From JAYZVT01 sp050248375 (GTDB lineage: Bacteria; Pseudomonadota; Alphaproteobacteria; Rhizobiales; Methyloligellaceae), in the NCBI GenBank assembly GCA_050248375.1, contig JBFWSL010000124.1, positions 1-10,603 on the forward strand: DNA of 10,603 nt, read 5' to 3'. Under the pieces are notes generated by a model. That model worked only from the letters and a program-made list of their open reading frames with translations, made no database searches and had not been told where the DNA came from. Of the stretch, positions 1 through 7,958 are shown one piece after another (the first letter of the stretch is position 1; every line of letters starts with the position of its first letter). The position numbers were made by a program, and so were the translations under genes.

Positions 1-164
1 CGGTCTGCGGCACGGCCGCCTACCCGGTCAGCGGCTCGGTGCAGACCGGCGACCGGCGGGTGGTCATGCAGGGTACGGCGCCGAGGCGGGACAATTCCTG
101 CCGGGCGGTGAGCTATTTCCGGGACAATCTGGTCTTCGACTACATGTCGCTGACGCCGCCGTGA
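1..164 (+). CDS. 3' end of an unrecognised protein (5' end outside window)
   Basis: The frame starting at base 3 is open from the window edge to a TGA at 162-164 and gives 53 C-terminal residues, ending in DYMSLTPP. Nearly every codon ends in G or C, which matches the coding bias of the neighbouring genes and supports a real gene. The fragment has two cysteines (fragment residues 2 and 33) and several short polar stretches, so a secreted or periplasmic domain is possible, but no family is recognised. It converges on the methyltransferase gene with 9 bp between the stop codons. A long minus-strand open frame over the same bases is judged a shadow. Function unknown. Confidence 0.6.
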   Translation, partial: VCGTAAYPVSGSVQTGDRRVVMQGTAPRRDNSCRAVSYFRDNLVFDYMSLTPP

Positions 165-173
165 GGGGCGGCC

Positions 174-788
174 TTACGCTGTACGGTGCGCGTAGACTCC
201 CAGGAAGACCTGGGGCTCGCCCGTGAAATCGAGACCTTCCTGGGTCTCGATGCGGTCGAAGGCGAGCCCGGGAGTGGCCTCGACAAGGCGCTCGAGTTCC
301 TGCGGCATGCAATAGGAATAGAAGCGCCCGACCTTGTCGGCATGCTCGCCTTCGCCCTGCTTGAAGCTGGCGAAAAGCCGGCCGCCGGGCTTCAGCGCGC
401 GGGAGATGCGCGCCATCGCGCCGGGAATGGCATCCTTGGGCAGATGGTGGAGAACGGCATTGGCGAAGATGCCATCGTAGATAGAGGCGTCGTCTATGTC
501 CTCGAGGCGGACGACACGGGCGGGCCGCTTCAGTTTCCGGGAGGCGATGGCGGCCAGCTCGGGGCAACCGTCGCAGGCATGGGCGTCGTAGCCCATCCGC
601 TCGAACATGGACGCGGCCCAGCCCGCGCCGCAGCCCAGGTCGAGGATGGCGCCGCCGGGCGCGATGTCGCGCGCGAAGGTCTCGATGAAATGCCGGTTGC
701 GGCCGGAGACCTCGCGGGCGGCATAGGCTTCCGCGTTACCCGAGTAGTAGGCGAGGGTGCCGTCGCCGCTTTTCGGTGTGTCGCTCAT
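174..788 (-). CDS. Class I SAM-dependent methyltransferase
   Basis: A 204-residue protein with the Rossmann-like methyltransferase fold. Motif I, ILDLGCGAG, lies at residues 48-56 and binds S-adenosylmethionine. An acidic residue after the second strand (HACDGC, about 70-75) fits the ribose-binding position. A motif IV-like stretch, YDGIFANAVLHHLP, lies at 104-117, and RALKPGGRLFAS at 130-141 is the usual post-motif. The length is typical of stand-alone small-molecule methyltransferases of the UbiE/TehB-like group, but the substrate cannot be told from sequence. The start is supported by AGGA about 8-11 bases upstream of the ATG. It lies 10 bp after the ATPase stop codon, so the two are probably co-transcribed. 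No signal peptide is seen, so it should be cytoplasmic. The class is secure; the role is unknown. Confidence 0.85.
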   Translation of the reverse strand: MSDTPKSGDGTLAYYSGNAEAYAAREVSGRNRHFIETFARDIAPGGAILDLGCGAGWAASMFERMGYDAHACDGCPELAAIASRKLKRPARVVRLEDIDDASIYDGIFANAVLHHLPKDAIPGAMARISRALKPGGRLFASFKQGEGEHADKVGRFYSYCMPQELERLVEATPGLAFDRIETQEGLDFTGEPQVFLGVYAHRTA

Positions 789-798
789 TGCCGCTGTC

Positions 799-1644
<846 letters not shown>

Positions 1645-1735
1645 GTCGCGCGTGTCCTTCTGGTGGCGTGCGGAAGCGGGCGCAGACTATTGGCTTGGCG
1701 CTGACGCGGCAAGACAGGCGGACCGTCGCAGCCTG

Positions 1736-1772
1736 CCCGGCAAGTGTTTCCCCATCCGGCAATTCCTGCCGG
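1736..1772. promoter_or_regulatory. Repeated CCGGCA half-sites upstream of the flgE sigma-54 promoter
   Basis: CCGGCA occurs at 1737-1742 and again at 1756-1761. The second copy is followed after ATTCC by its reverse complement TGCCGG at 1767-1772, forming a perfect 6-bp palindrome with a 5-base centre. The palindrome centre lies about 100 bp upstream of the predicted flgE transcription start. That is where enhancer-binding activators of sigma-54 promoters, such as FlbD or FleQ types, usually bind. The assignment as an activator site is inference; high G+C makes such palindromes fairly common by chance. Confidence 0.35.
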
Positions 1773-1836
1773 GCCGAGTGCCCCGCAGGGTACTCTAGGC
1801 AATGCCTAACCCATTGAAAGAAATGGTTGAAAAAAC

Positions 1837-1852
1837 TGGCCTCGGGCTTGCT
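1837..1852 (+). promoter_or_regulatory. Sigma-54 promoter of the flgE-flgK-flgL operon
   Basis: The sequence TGGCCTCGGGCTTGCT has the invariant GG (1838-1839) and GC (1850-1851) separated by exactly 10 bases, with TGGC and TTGCT both matching the -24/-12 consensus. Transcription is predicted to start near 1863, giving a leader of about 48 bases before the flgE ATG. Sigma-54 control of hook and junction genes is established in Caulobacter and other flagellated bacteria. This site also argues against any flgE start codon upstream of about 1863. Confidence 0.8.
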
Positions 1853-1898
1853 AGGCATGGGCGAGTTCAGTTGCGTCCGGCCGACCGCGCCGGCAGTG

Positions 1899-1905
1899 AA
1901 GGAGG
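1899..1905 (+). promoter_or_regulatory. Ribosome binding site that fixes the flgE start
   Basis: AAGGAGG is a full match to the anti-Shine-Dalgarno sequence and ends 5 bases before the ATG at 1911. The in-frame alternatives at 1827 and 1857 have no comparable site and lie before or within the promoter region. Confidence 0.85.
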
Positions 1906-1910
1906 AAGTT

Positions 1911-3632
1911 ATGGGTATTTTCGGCGCGATGACCACGGCGATCACGGGTCTGCGGGCGCAGTCCTACGCCCTCGAGCGCATTTCCGACAACATCGCGAAT
2001 TCCCAGACCACCGCATACAAGCGCAGCGATGCGTCCTTCGTCGATTTTGTTCCCGACAGCTCGGCGAGGCAGCAGGCATTGGGCGTGGTGAATGCGTTTT
2101 CGCGTTCGACAAACACGATCCAGGGCGACATCTCGAATTACGACGTGTCCACCTACATGGCGATCAATGGCGATGGTTATTTCATCATCGCCGACCAGAC
2201 CGACACCATCGACGGACTGCCGGTGTTCGGCAGCGAAAATCTCTATACCCGCCGCGGCGATTTCACCTTCGACGAGAACGGCTATCTGGTGAACGGCGCG
2301 GGCTACTTCCTGATGGGCCTGCCCATCGACCCGGTCACGGGCAACCCGACCGGCTCCTCGCCGACCGTGGTGCGCGTGTCGAACGATTTCCTGCCGGCGA
2401 GCGAGACCACGCAGATCACCTACCGCGCCAACCTCGCCAACTACCCGCTGACGGCCAATTCCGATCCGACGGTGCCGGGCAGCGAGTATCTGAACGCGGC
2501 CCATTTCAGCGTCGATCCGCGCGTGGGCGGCGCCGGTTATGTCCAGGCGAACGAGGCGGCGACTTTCATCGACTCCACCATCGCCGGAGGGGCCATCACC
2601 GCGTTTGACGAGGCGGGCGCATCGGTGAATGTGCAGTTCCGCTGGGGCAAGGTCGCGGGCAATGCCATGGCAGCAGCCCAGACGGGCGCAGCGATCGGCA
2701 ACCCGCTCGACCTCGGTGCGGGTATCGCCGGCTTCGACGACGTGGGTGGCGTCAACGACCTGTTCCGCATCACCGTGAACGGCGTGGACTACGACTTCAC
2801 CATCGGCACGGACCCGGGCGAAGTGAACACCCTGGATGACCTGGTCAACGCCATCAACGGCACGGCGACATTGAGCGGGCTTACCACCGCGAGCGCCGTT
2901 GGCGGCAACCAGCTCCGCCTCACGGCCGACGACTACACGACGTCGTTTGCCATCGGCGGCGACGCGGCGGCGGTCGCCGGACTTGGCATGACCGGAGGCG
3001 CGGTCGATCCGACCACGGGCGGCACGGACACCTGGAACCTGTTCTATCTGTCCAACACCAATGCGGCGGGCACCACCCCGTCCTGGGTGAACGTAGGCAC
3101 GGACTACGCCTTCGGCGCCAACGGCCAGCTCAATCCAGCCGTCACGCAGACGACCATTACCGGCCTGACGATCAACGGCCTGAACCTCGGCGATATCAGC
3201 CTTGTGCACGGTTCGGGCGGCCTGACCCAGTTCGCCGACGCGAACGGCGTGGTCAAGGTGACGGATATCAACCAGGACGGCTTCGCCGCGGGCGAACTCG
3301 TCGGCATCGCGGTCTCCGATGATGGCCGGGTGGTGGCCAACTACACCAACGGCCGCGCCATCGACATCGCCGAGGTCGCGCTCGCCAGCTTCAACGGCGA
3401 CGCGGGCCTGGCCAAGACCGATGGCGGCGCCTTCCGCGCCACACCCCAGTCCGGCGCCCCGATCATCGGCGCGCTTGGCCGCGTAGTGGGCAACGCGCTG
3501 GAGGGGTCGAACACCGACATCGCGGACGAGTTCTCGAAACTTATCGTCACGCAGCAGGCATATGCGGCGAATACCCGGATCATCTCCACGGCCGACGAGA
3601 TGGTCCAGGAAGCCCTCAACATGATCAGGTAG
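1911..3632 (+). CDS. flgE: Flagellar hook protein FlgE
   Basis: A 573-residue secreted protein that polymerises into the hook joining the basal body to the filament. The N-terminus carries the rod/hook signature, with SDNIANSQTTAYKR at residues 25-38, and a MAINGDGYFII stretch at 83-93. The C-terminus from about 532 (GSNTDIADEFSKLIVTQQAY and onward to MVQEALNMIR) is the conserved D0 helix of FlgE-type proteins. There is no cleavable signal, as expected for type III export. The protein is clearly longer than the roughly 400 residues of enteric FlgE. The extra length includes a small beta-rich module at about 285-365 that resembles the flagellin IN motif and contains VGGNQLRLTA at 330-339. The open frame extends 28 codons upstream, but the sigma-54 promoter and the ribosome binding site show that translation starts at 1911. 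It is the first gene of a probable flgE-flgK-flgL operon. FlgE is favoured over FlgF or FlgG because of size and the junction genes directly downstream. Confidence 0.92.
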   Translation: MGIFGAMTTAITGLRAQSYALERISDNIANSQTTAYKRSDASFVDFVPDSSARQQALGVVNAFSRSTNTIQGDISNYDVSTYMAINGDGYFIIADQTDTIDGLPVFGSENLYTRRGDFTFDENGYLVNGAGYFLMGLPIDPVTGNPTGSSPTVVRVSNDFLPASETTQITYRANLANYPLTANSDPTVPGSEYLNAAHFSVDPRVGGAGYVQANEAATFIDSTIAGGAITAFDEAGASVNVQFRWGKVAGNAMAAAQTGAAIGNPLDLGAGIAGFDDVGGVNDLFRITVNGVDYDFTIGTDPGEVNTLDDLVNAINGTATLSGLTTASAVGGNQLRLTADDYTTSFAIGGDAAAVAGLGMTGGAVDPTTGGTDTWNLFYLSNTNAAGTTPSWVNVGTDYAFGANGQLNPAVTQTTITGLTINGLNLGDISLVHGSGGLTQFADANGVVKVTDINQDGFAAGELVGIAVSDDGRVVANYTNGRAIDIAEVALASFNGDAGLAKTDGGAFRATPQSGAPIIGALGRVVGNALEGSNTDIADEFSKLIVTQQAYAANTRIISTADEMVQEALNMIR

Positions 3633-3641
3633 CGCGTAACA

Positions 3642-3688
3642 GACCCCTTCCGGAGCCGACGGTAGCGCATACGGTTCCGGAAGGAGTC
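3642..3688 (+). promoter_or_regulatory. Imperfect 17-bp inverted repeat between flgE and flgK
   Basis: The arms 3642-3658 (GACCCCTTCCGGAGCCG) and 3672-3688 (CGGTTCCGGAAGGAGTC) pair at 15 of 17 positions, plus one G-U wobble and one C-A mismatch, around a 13-base loop. No T-run follows, so a classical intrinsic terminator is unlikely. The right arm hides an AAGGAG lying 21 bases before the flgK ATG. It could stabilise the upstream mRNA, tune flgK expression relative to flgE, or cause partial termination. The hairpin is visible in sequence; the role is inferred. Confidence 0.55.
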
Positions 3689-3707
3689 AACAGGCCGAGG
3701 CGGTAGC

Positions 3708-5582
3708 ATGGGTCTTACAAATGTACTCGGGGCAGCGCAGTCCGGACTGAGCGTCACGCAGTCCGCGCTGGACGTCGTCGCGAGGAATATCGCCAACGCC
3801 GATACCCCGGGCTATACCCGCAAGACCCTCGAGCAGGACATCCGCCTGGCCGGCGGCAGCAGCGTCGGTGTGCGGGCGCTCGACGTCACGCGCCATGTCA
3901 ACGAGTTCCTGCAGGCGCAGATGCGCATCGAGACCGCAGCCTTCGGCAGCGTCGACGTGCGCAAGCAGTTCCTGGAGCGTCTGGACGAGCTGTTCGGTTC
4001 GCCAGGCGGCCCGACCGCGCTCGACACGGTCATGAACGAATTCTCCTCGGCCCTGCAGCAGCTTTCCACGTCGCCGGAGTCCTACGCGGCCCGGGCGGAC
4101 GTGGTCGCGGACGCGCAGGTTCTGGCGCAGCAGTTGCGCTCCCTGAGCAACGAGGTGCAGGCGCTGCGCCAGTTGGCCGAGGACTCGATCGCCCAGGGCG
4201 TGGACGACATCAACGAGGCGCTGCGGCAACTTGAATCCATCAACCAGCGGCTCGGCAGTTCGCTGGGCAACGGTTCCCCGCCCGCGGACCTTCTGGACCA
4301 GCGGGACAAGTTCATCGACCAGATCTCCCAGTACCTGGAGATCCGCGTCGCCGAACGCTCCGACGGGACGGTTTCCGTCTATACCGGCTCCGGCAACGCG
4401 CTGCTGGAAGGCACGGCCGTCCAGTTCCAGTTCGACCAGCAAGGCAATGTCACCGCCGGGTCGCTCTACAGCGACGATCCGGCCGAGCGCGGCGTCGGCA
4501 CCATACTGATCCGCTCCGGCAACGGCTATGCCATCGACCTGATCCGCAACGGGGTGCTGAATTCCGGCCGGCTCGGCGCGCTGGTGCAGTTGCGCGACGA
4601 CATTCTCGTGGAGGCGCAGGCCCAGCTCGACGAGCTGGCGCACGGACTGGCGACGGCGTTCTCCAGCAAGACCGTCGAGGGGGCGCCCGCGACGGTTGGC
4701 CCGCAGACGGGCTTCGACCTCGACGTGGCCGGCATGCAGCCGGGCAACGCCATTTCCGTGACCGTGACCACGACGCCGCCGGGCACGCCGCAGACCTACA
4801 GCTTTGTTCGCGTGGACGACCCCGGTGCGCTGCCGCTTGCCAACGACCACACCGCGAACCCGAACGACATCGTCATCGGCATCGACTTTTCCGGCGGCAT
4901 CGCGGCGGCGGCGGCGGCCATGGATGCCGCCCTGGGGGGCGCCGTCACGGTGTCCAACCCCGGCGGCACGGTGCTCCAGTTCCTCGATGACGGCGCGGCC
5001 AACACTACCGACATCAACGCGGCTTCGGCCGTCGTCACCTCCACGGCGACACAGGACGACGGCGCGCAACTCGCCCTGTTCGTCGACAGCAGCAACAATC
5101 CGACGGCCTATTCCGGCAGCCTGGATTACCGCAACCAGAAGCTCGGCTTCGCCTCCCGCATCGCGGTTAATACCGAGGTGGTGAACAACAATGAGCTGCT
5201 TGTCCGCTACAACAGCTCGCCAGAGACGCCGCTCGGCGACCCGACCCGGCCGCTGGAGCTGCTGGCCCGCCTGAACGAGCAGCAGATCACTTTCTCTCCC
5301 TCGAGCGGCATCGGTCTTGCGACTTCGCCCTTCACGGGCACGATCTCGCAGTTCACGGAACGGCTGGTTTCGATGCAGACCGGACGCGCCGAGGCCATCG
5401 GGCGCGAGCATGCCGCGCGGGACGCGGTGCTGTCGTCGCTGACCGCGCGCTTCCAGAACGAGACGGCCGTGGACATCAACCAGGAACTGTCGAACCTGAT
5501 CGAGCTCCAGAATGCCTTCTCCGCGAACGCGCGGGTTATCCAGGTGGTCGACGAACTGTTCGACATCCTGTTCCGGCTCTAG
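3708..5582 (+). CDS. flgK: Flagellar hook-associated protein 1 (FlgK)
   Basis: A 624-residue junction protein, the first of two that link hook and filament. The N-terminus has the family signature NIANADTPGYTRKT at residues 27-40. DLLDQRDKFIDQISQYLEIRV at about 194-214 is the conserved FlgK motif. The C-terminal D0 helix, VDINQELSNLIELQNAFSAN and onward, spans 588-624. The region 336-450 is a beta-rich insert with tandem alanines (IAAAAAAMDAALGG), which helps explain why the protein is longer than the roughly 550 residues of enteric FlgK. The start at 3708 is supported by GAGG 7 bases upstream and by the family N-terminus. The gene follows flgE after 75 bp containing a hairpin and ends directly at flgL. 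Export is through the flagellar type III apparatus, normally with the chaperone FlgN. Confidence 0.93.
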   Translation: MGLTNVLGAAQSGLSVTQSALDVVARNIANADTPGYTRKTLEQDIRLAGGSSVGVRALDVTRHVNEFLQAQMRIETAAFGSVDVRKQFLERLDELFGSPGGPTALDTVMNEFSSALQQLSTSPESYAARADVVADAQVLAQQLRSLSNEVQALRQLAEDSIAQGVDDINEALRQLESINQRLGSSLGNGSPPADLLDQRDKFIDQISQYLEIRVAERSDGTVSVYTGSGNALLEGTAVQFQFDQQGNVTAGSLYSDDPAERGVGTILIRSGNGYAIDLIRNGVLNSGRLGALVQLRDDILVEAQAQLDELAHGLATAFSSKTVEGAPATVGPQTGFDLDVAGMQPGNAISVTVTTTPPGTPQTYSFVRVDDPGALPLANDHTANPNDIVIGIDFSGGIAAAAAAMDAALGGAVTVSNPGGTVLQFLDDGAANTTDINAASAVVTSTATQDDGAQLALFVDSSNNPTAYSGSLDYRNQKLGFASRIAVNTEVVNNNELLVRYNSSPETPLGDPTRPLELLARLNEQQITFSPSSGIGLATSPFTGTISQFTERLVSMQTGRAEAIGREHAARDAVLSSLTARFQNETAVDINQELSNLIELQNAFSANARVIQVVDELFDILFRL

Positions 5583-5591
5583 GAGGCCTGA

Positions 5592-7394
5592 ATGAGCGTT
5601 TCCCCCCTGTCGCCCACGCTCGGGATCAACCGCAGCATTCTCGATGCCCGGGAGCAGCTTTCCAGGCTGCATGAACAGCTTGCGTCGGGAAAGAAGGTGA
5701 CGCTGCACAGCGAGCTCGGCCTCAACCGCACGCTGGTGCTGGCGACGCGGCAGGAATTCTCCCAGCTCACCGCCTACAAGGCTTCCATCACCCAGGTGGA
5801 CGTGCGGCTCGACGTGCTGCTCCAGTCGGCCGAGCGCATGCGCCAGTTGGCGAGCGAATCCAAGACCGACGCGCTGGAGGTGGGGTTCGAGCTGCAGGCC
5901 GGCGGACAGACCATCTATCAGACGGAGATCGCGGCGCGCCTCGACGAGGTGCTGTCGCTGATGAACAGCAATGTGGGCGGGCGCTATTTCTACGGCGGGC
6001 GCGACATCGAGACGCCGCCGGTGCTTTCGGCCAAGGAGATCATGGACGGGGCCGGGGCGCTGGCGGGTTTCAAGCAGGTGGCCAGCGAACGCCTGCAGGC
6101 GGATCTCGGCGCCGACGGGCGCGGACGGCTCATGGTGGGCCTTCCCGCAGCCACGGTGCTCGGGGGGGCCGTCGCCGATCCGGCCGACATCGGCGGGGCC
6201 GGCCCCGGGCAGATCACCATCGACATCGGCGGCAACGCCCATACCTTCGACATTTCCGACGGCGGCCTGGACACCCTGGCCGACCTGGAGGCTGCCATAG
6301 ACGCGGCATTCGGGTCCGACGTGGCGTCCATCGTCGGCGGCAATCAGTTGCAGCTCACCGCGCCCAATGTCACCGACTCCATTTCCATCACCGAGATCGA
6401 TGCCGGCGCCGCGGCGCTGGCCGGGCTGACCAGCGGGACGCTGGTGGCGGCTCCGAACGCGGCCACGCTGGCGGAAGACGCCGCCGGCAGCCCCTTCGGC
6501 TTCAAGCTGGCGGCGGTGCACTCGACCCTGAGCAACGCGACTGTCACGGGCCCGGGCGGCTCCCCGGCCGAGATCAGCGCGCAGTTCACCGGCCAGCCGC
6601 AAAACGGCGAGACGGTGCGCATCACGCTGGACCAGCCGGACGGCACCCAGCACGAACTGCTGCTGGTGGCGCGGACGGCGGGCCCGGCGGGGCCCGGCGA
6701 ATTCCTGATCGGAGCGGACGCGGCCGAGACGGCCGCCAATTTCGCGGCGGCGCTGGGAACCGGCGTCGAGGCGGCGGCACAGCGGTCGCTGACGGCGGCG
6801 TCGCATTTCCAGGCGGCCAACGACTTCTTCAACTTCGATGCTTCAAATCCGCCGCAGCGGGTGGATGGGCCGCCGTTCGATACCGCGACGGCGATGATCG
6901 ACGCGACGCCGGCGAACACCATCTACTGGTATCAGGGCGAGGTGTCCTCGACCTCGGCCCGGGCCAGCGCGTCGGTCAAGGTCGACGACTCCATCACCAT
7001 CAACTACGGCGCGCGGGCGGACGAACCGGCGCTCAGGGACGTGGTGAAGGCCTTCGCGGCCATGTCCGTGATGACGTTCTCGTCCAGCGACACGGCTGCG
7101 CCGGACGCCTACGAGGAACTGAGGAGCCGCACCAACGCGGTGCTGACCTTCACCGGCGCCAGCCAGTCGATGGACACGTTCGTGACGGAGCTGTCGGTGG
7201 CGAAGGTGACCATGGGCCGCACGGCGGAGCGCCATACGGCCACCCTGAACACGCTTCAGGGCATTCTGGACAAGACCGAGAACGCGGACGTCTATGAGGT
7301 CAGCGCGCAGATATTGACATTACAGAACCGCCTGGAGGCGAGCCTCCAGGTCTCGGTCAGCCTCAGCCGCCTGTCGCTTGTGAACTTCCTGTAG
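5592..7394 (+). CDS. flgL: Flagellar hook-associated protein 3 (FlgL), unusually long
   Basis: A flagellin-like protein of 600 residues. The N-terminal helix (residues 1-120, with LSRLHEQLASGKKV at 23-36), the NSNVGGRYFYGG signature at 125-136, and the C-terminal helix ending SRLSLVNFL (592-600) fit FlgL, the second hook-filament junction protein. Enteric FlgL is about 317 residues, so this one carries a central insert of roughly 250-300 residues. Inside it are a flagellin-IN-like module at about 206-282 (with VGGNQLQLTA at 248-257) and a second beta-alpha module at about 338-412. AGGAGG at 5581-5586 overlaps the flgK stop codon and ends 5 bases before the ATG, which indicates tight translational coupling with flgK. 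A flagellin paralogue is less likely because of the operon position and the central signature. Confidence 0.88.
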   Translation: MSVSPLSPTLGINRSILDAREQLSRLHEQLASGKKVTLHSELGLNRTLVLATRQEFSQLTAYKASITQVDVRLDVLLQSAERMRQLASESKTDALEVGFELQAGGQTIYQTEIAARLDEVLSLMNSNVGGRYFYGGRDIETPPVLSAKEIMDGAGALAGFKQVASERLQADLGADGRGRLMVGLPAATVLGGAVADPADIGGAGPGQITIDIGGNAHTFDISDGGLDTLADLEAAIDAAFGSDVASIVGGNQLQLTAPNVTDSISITEIDAGAAALAGLTSGTLVAAPNAATLAEDAAGSPFGFKLAAVHSTLSNATVTGPGGSPAEISAQFTGQPQNGETVRITLDQPDGTQHELLLVARTAGPAGPGEFLIGADAAETAANFAAALGTGVEAAAQRSLTAASHFQAANDFFNFDASNPPQRVDGPPFDTATAMIDATPANTIYWYQGEVSSTSARASASVKVDDSITINYGARADEPALRDVVKAFAAMSVMTFSSSDTAAPDAYEELRSRTNAVLTFTGASQSMDTFVTELSVAKVTMGRTAERHTATLNTLQGILDKTENADVYEVSAQILTLQNRLEASLQVSVSLSRLSLVNFL

Positions 7395-7426
7395 GGGCGA
7401 ACCCCTGCCCGATAATTGATCGGGCA
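7393..7426 (+). terminator. Two adjoining hairpins just after flgL
   Basis: AGGGG (7393-7397) pairs with CCCCT (7402-7406) across a CGAA loop, starting inside the flgL stop codon. TGCCCGAT (7406-7413) pairs perfectly with ATCGGGCA (7419-7426) across AATTG. No T-run follows, so this may be a Rho-independent terminator of the T-poor kind, or a 3'-end stabilising structure for the flgE-flgK-flgL transcript. The stems are clear; terminator function is inferred from position. Confidence 0.5.
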
Positions 7427-7431
7427 CCGGC

Positions 7432-7449
7432 TCCCCGCCTGCGCGGGGA
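7432..7449. repeat. Perfect 7-bp hairpin in the convergent spacer
   Basis: TCCCCGC (7432-7438) and GCGGGGA (7443-7449) form a perfect stem around CTGC. It is followed by the palindrome CAAGCTTG at 7450-7457. It belongs to a string of hairpins between flgL and flaF and has the look of a dispersed intergenic repeat unit, which the window alone cannot prove. Confidence 0.5.
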
Positions 7450-7489
7450 CAAGCTTGCGCCGGGGTTTCGCAACCTCTCCTGCCTCATA

Positions 7490-7521
7490 AAACGACGGAA
7501 CCCCGAAACGACGGAACCCCG
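7490..7521. repeat. Perfect 16-bp tandem repeat, two copies
   Basis: AAACGACGGAACCCCG occurs at 7490-7505 and again without a gap at 7506-7521. The second copy runs into the left arm of the next hairpin. A partial inverted match, CGGGGTTTCG, lies just upstream at 7461-7470. Two copies are too few for a CRISPR array and no spacers exist. It is probably a local duplication in an intergenic repeat element. Confidence 0.75.
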
Positions 7522-7537
7522 GGCGACGGCCCGGGGT
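7516..7537 (-). terminator. Strong 9-bp hairpin in the convergent spacer
   Basis: ACCCCGGGC (7516-7524) pairs perfectly with GCCCGGGGT (7529-7537) across a GACG loop. It lies 56 bp beyond the flaF stop codon and could help end flbT-flaF transcription, or block readthrough from flgL in the other direction. No clean T-run follows on either strand, so the terminator call is tentative. Confidence 0.4.
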
Positions 7538-7549
7538 CCATGTGGTCGG

Positions 7550-7572
7550 CCCCGCCACGCATTCGTGCGGGG
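7550..7572 (-). terminator. Hairpin nearest the flaF stop codon
   Basis: CCCCG (7550-7554) plus CACG (7556-7559) pair with CGTG (7564-7567) plus CGGGG (7568-7572), leaving one bulged C at 7555 and a CATT loop. It lies 20 bp beyond the flaF stop on the minus strand. Position suggests a 3'-end structure of the flbT-flaF transcript. There is no T-run, so function is inferred only. Confidence 0.35.
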
Positions 7573-7592
7573 AGGGCGGCTCCGCGCGGGGC

Positions 7593-7958
7593 TCAGGCGC
7601 CCGCGGCGAGGCCGGCGGCGATTTCGCGGTTGATGCTGATGAGCGGCAGGAGGCGCTCGGGGCGCGGATCGTACTGGGTCTCGATGGAATGCTTGAAGAT
7701 GAAAGCGCCGAGGTTGGCGATATTGTTCCGGAGCTGAAGCGGCAGCTCGTTGTCGTCGGCGCAGACGGAGCCAACGAACACCGTCCAGAGCCGGCGGTTG
7801 TAGAACAGGACGTTCTTGAGCTGCTCGATGTCGCCGGACCAGTTGTCATGGACGTCCTGGAGCTGCTTGGCTGATTTCAGCAGCAGCGAGGACTCCAACT
7901 GGCGCGGCGATTCCGTCATCCGCGTCGTCCGGGCGTAGGCATTATGTGCTTGATGCAT
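7593..7958 (-). CDS. flaF: Flagellar biosynthesis regulator FlaF
   Basis: A 121-residue cytoplasmic protein of the FlaF family, found in alphaproteobacteria. In Caulobacter, FlaF is needed for flagellin synthesis and export and works against the repressor FlbT. Family features seen are a short N-terminus with AYARTT, the block FYNRRLWTVF at residues 52-61, LRNNIANLGAFIF at 76-88 and LISINREIAAGL at 106-117. The predicted structure is helical with no membrane segment. The frame continues upstream to an ATG at 7985, but AAGGAG ends 10 bases before the ATG at 7958, and FlaF proteins begin close to the AYxxT motif, so 7958 is preferred. The start lies inside the end of flbT with a 17-bp overlap, so translational coupling and balanced production of the two antagonists are likely. 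Confidence 0.9.
   Translation of the reverse strand: MHQAHNAYARTTRMTESPRQLESSLLLKSAKQLQDVHDNWSGDIEQLKNVLFYNRRLWTVFVGSVCADDNELPLQLRNNIANLGAFIFKHSIETQYDPRPERLLPLISINREIAAGLAAGA

Noticed and set aside
64..567. Minus-strand open frame across the methyltransferase and the partial first gene
   Set aside because: Arginine/proline-rich shadow overlapping a real methyltransferase in another frame.
1851..3209. A 452-codon minus-strand open frame across flgE
   Set aside because: Antisense shadow of flgE with no recognisable motif and low-complexity composition.
3687..6806. A 1039-codon minus-strand open frame across flgK and flgL
   Set aside because: It lies antisense to two clearly recognised genes, is extremely rich in arginine, glycine and histidine, and has no domain. 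It is a by-product of high G+C and third-position bias.
7490..7521. CRISPR-like repeat
   Set aside because: Only two copies with no spacer between them; a simple tandem duplication.
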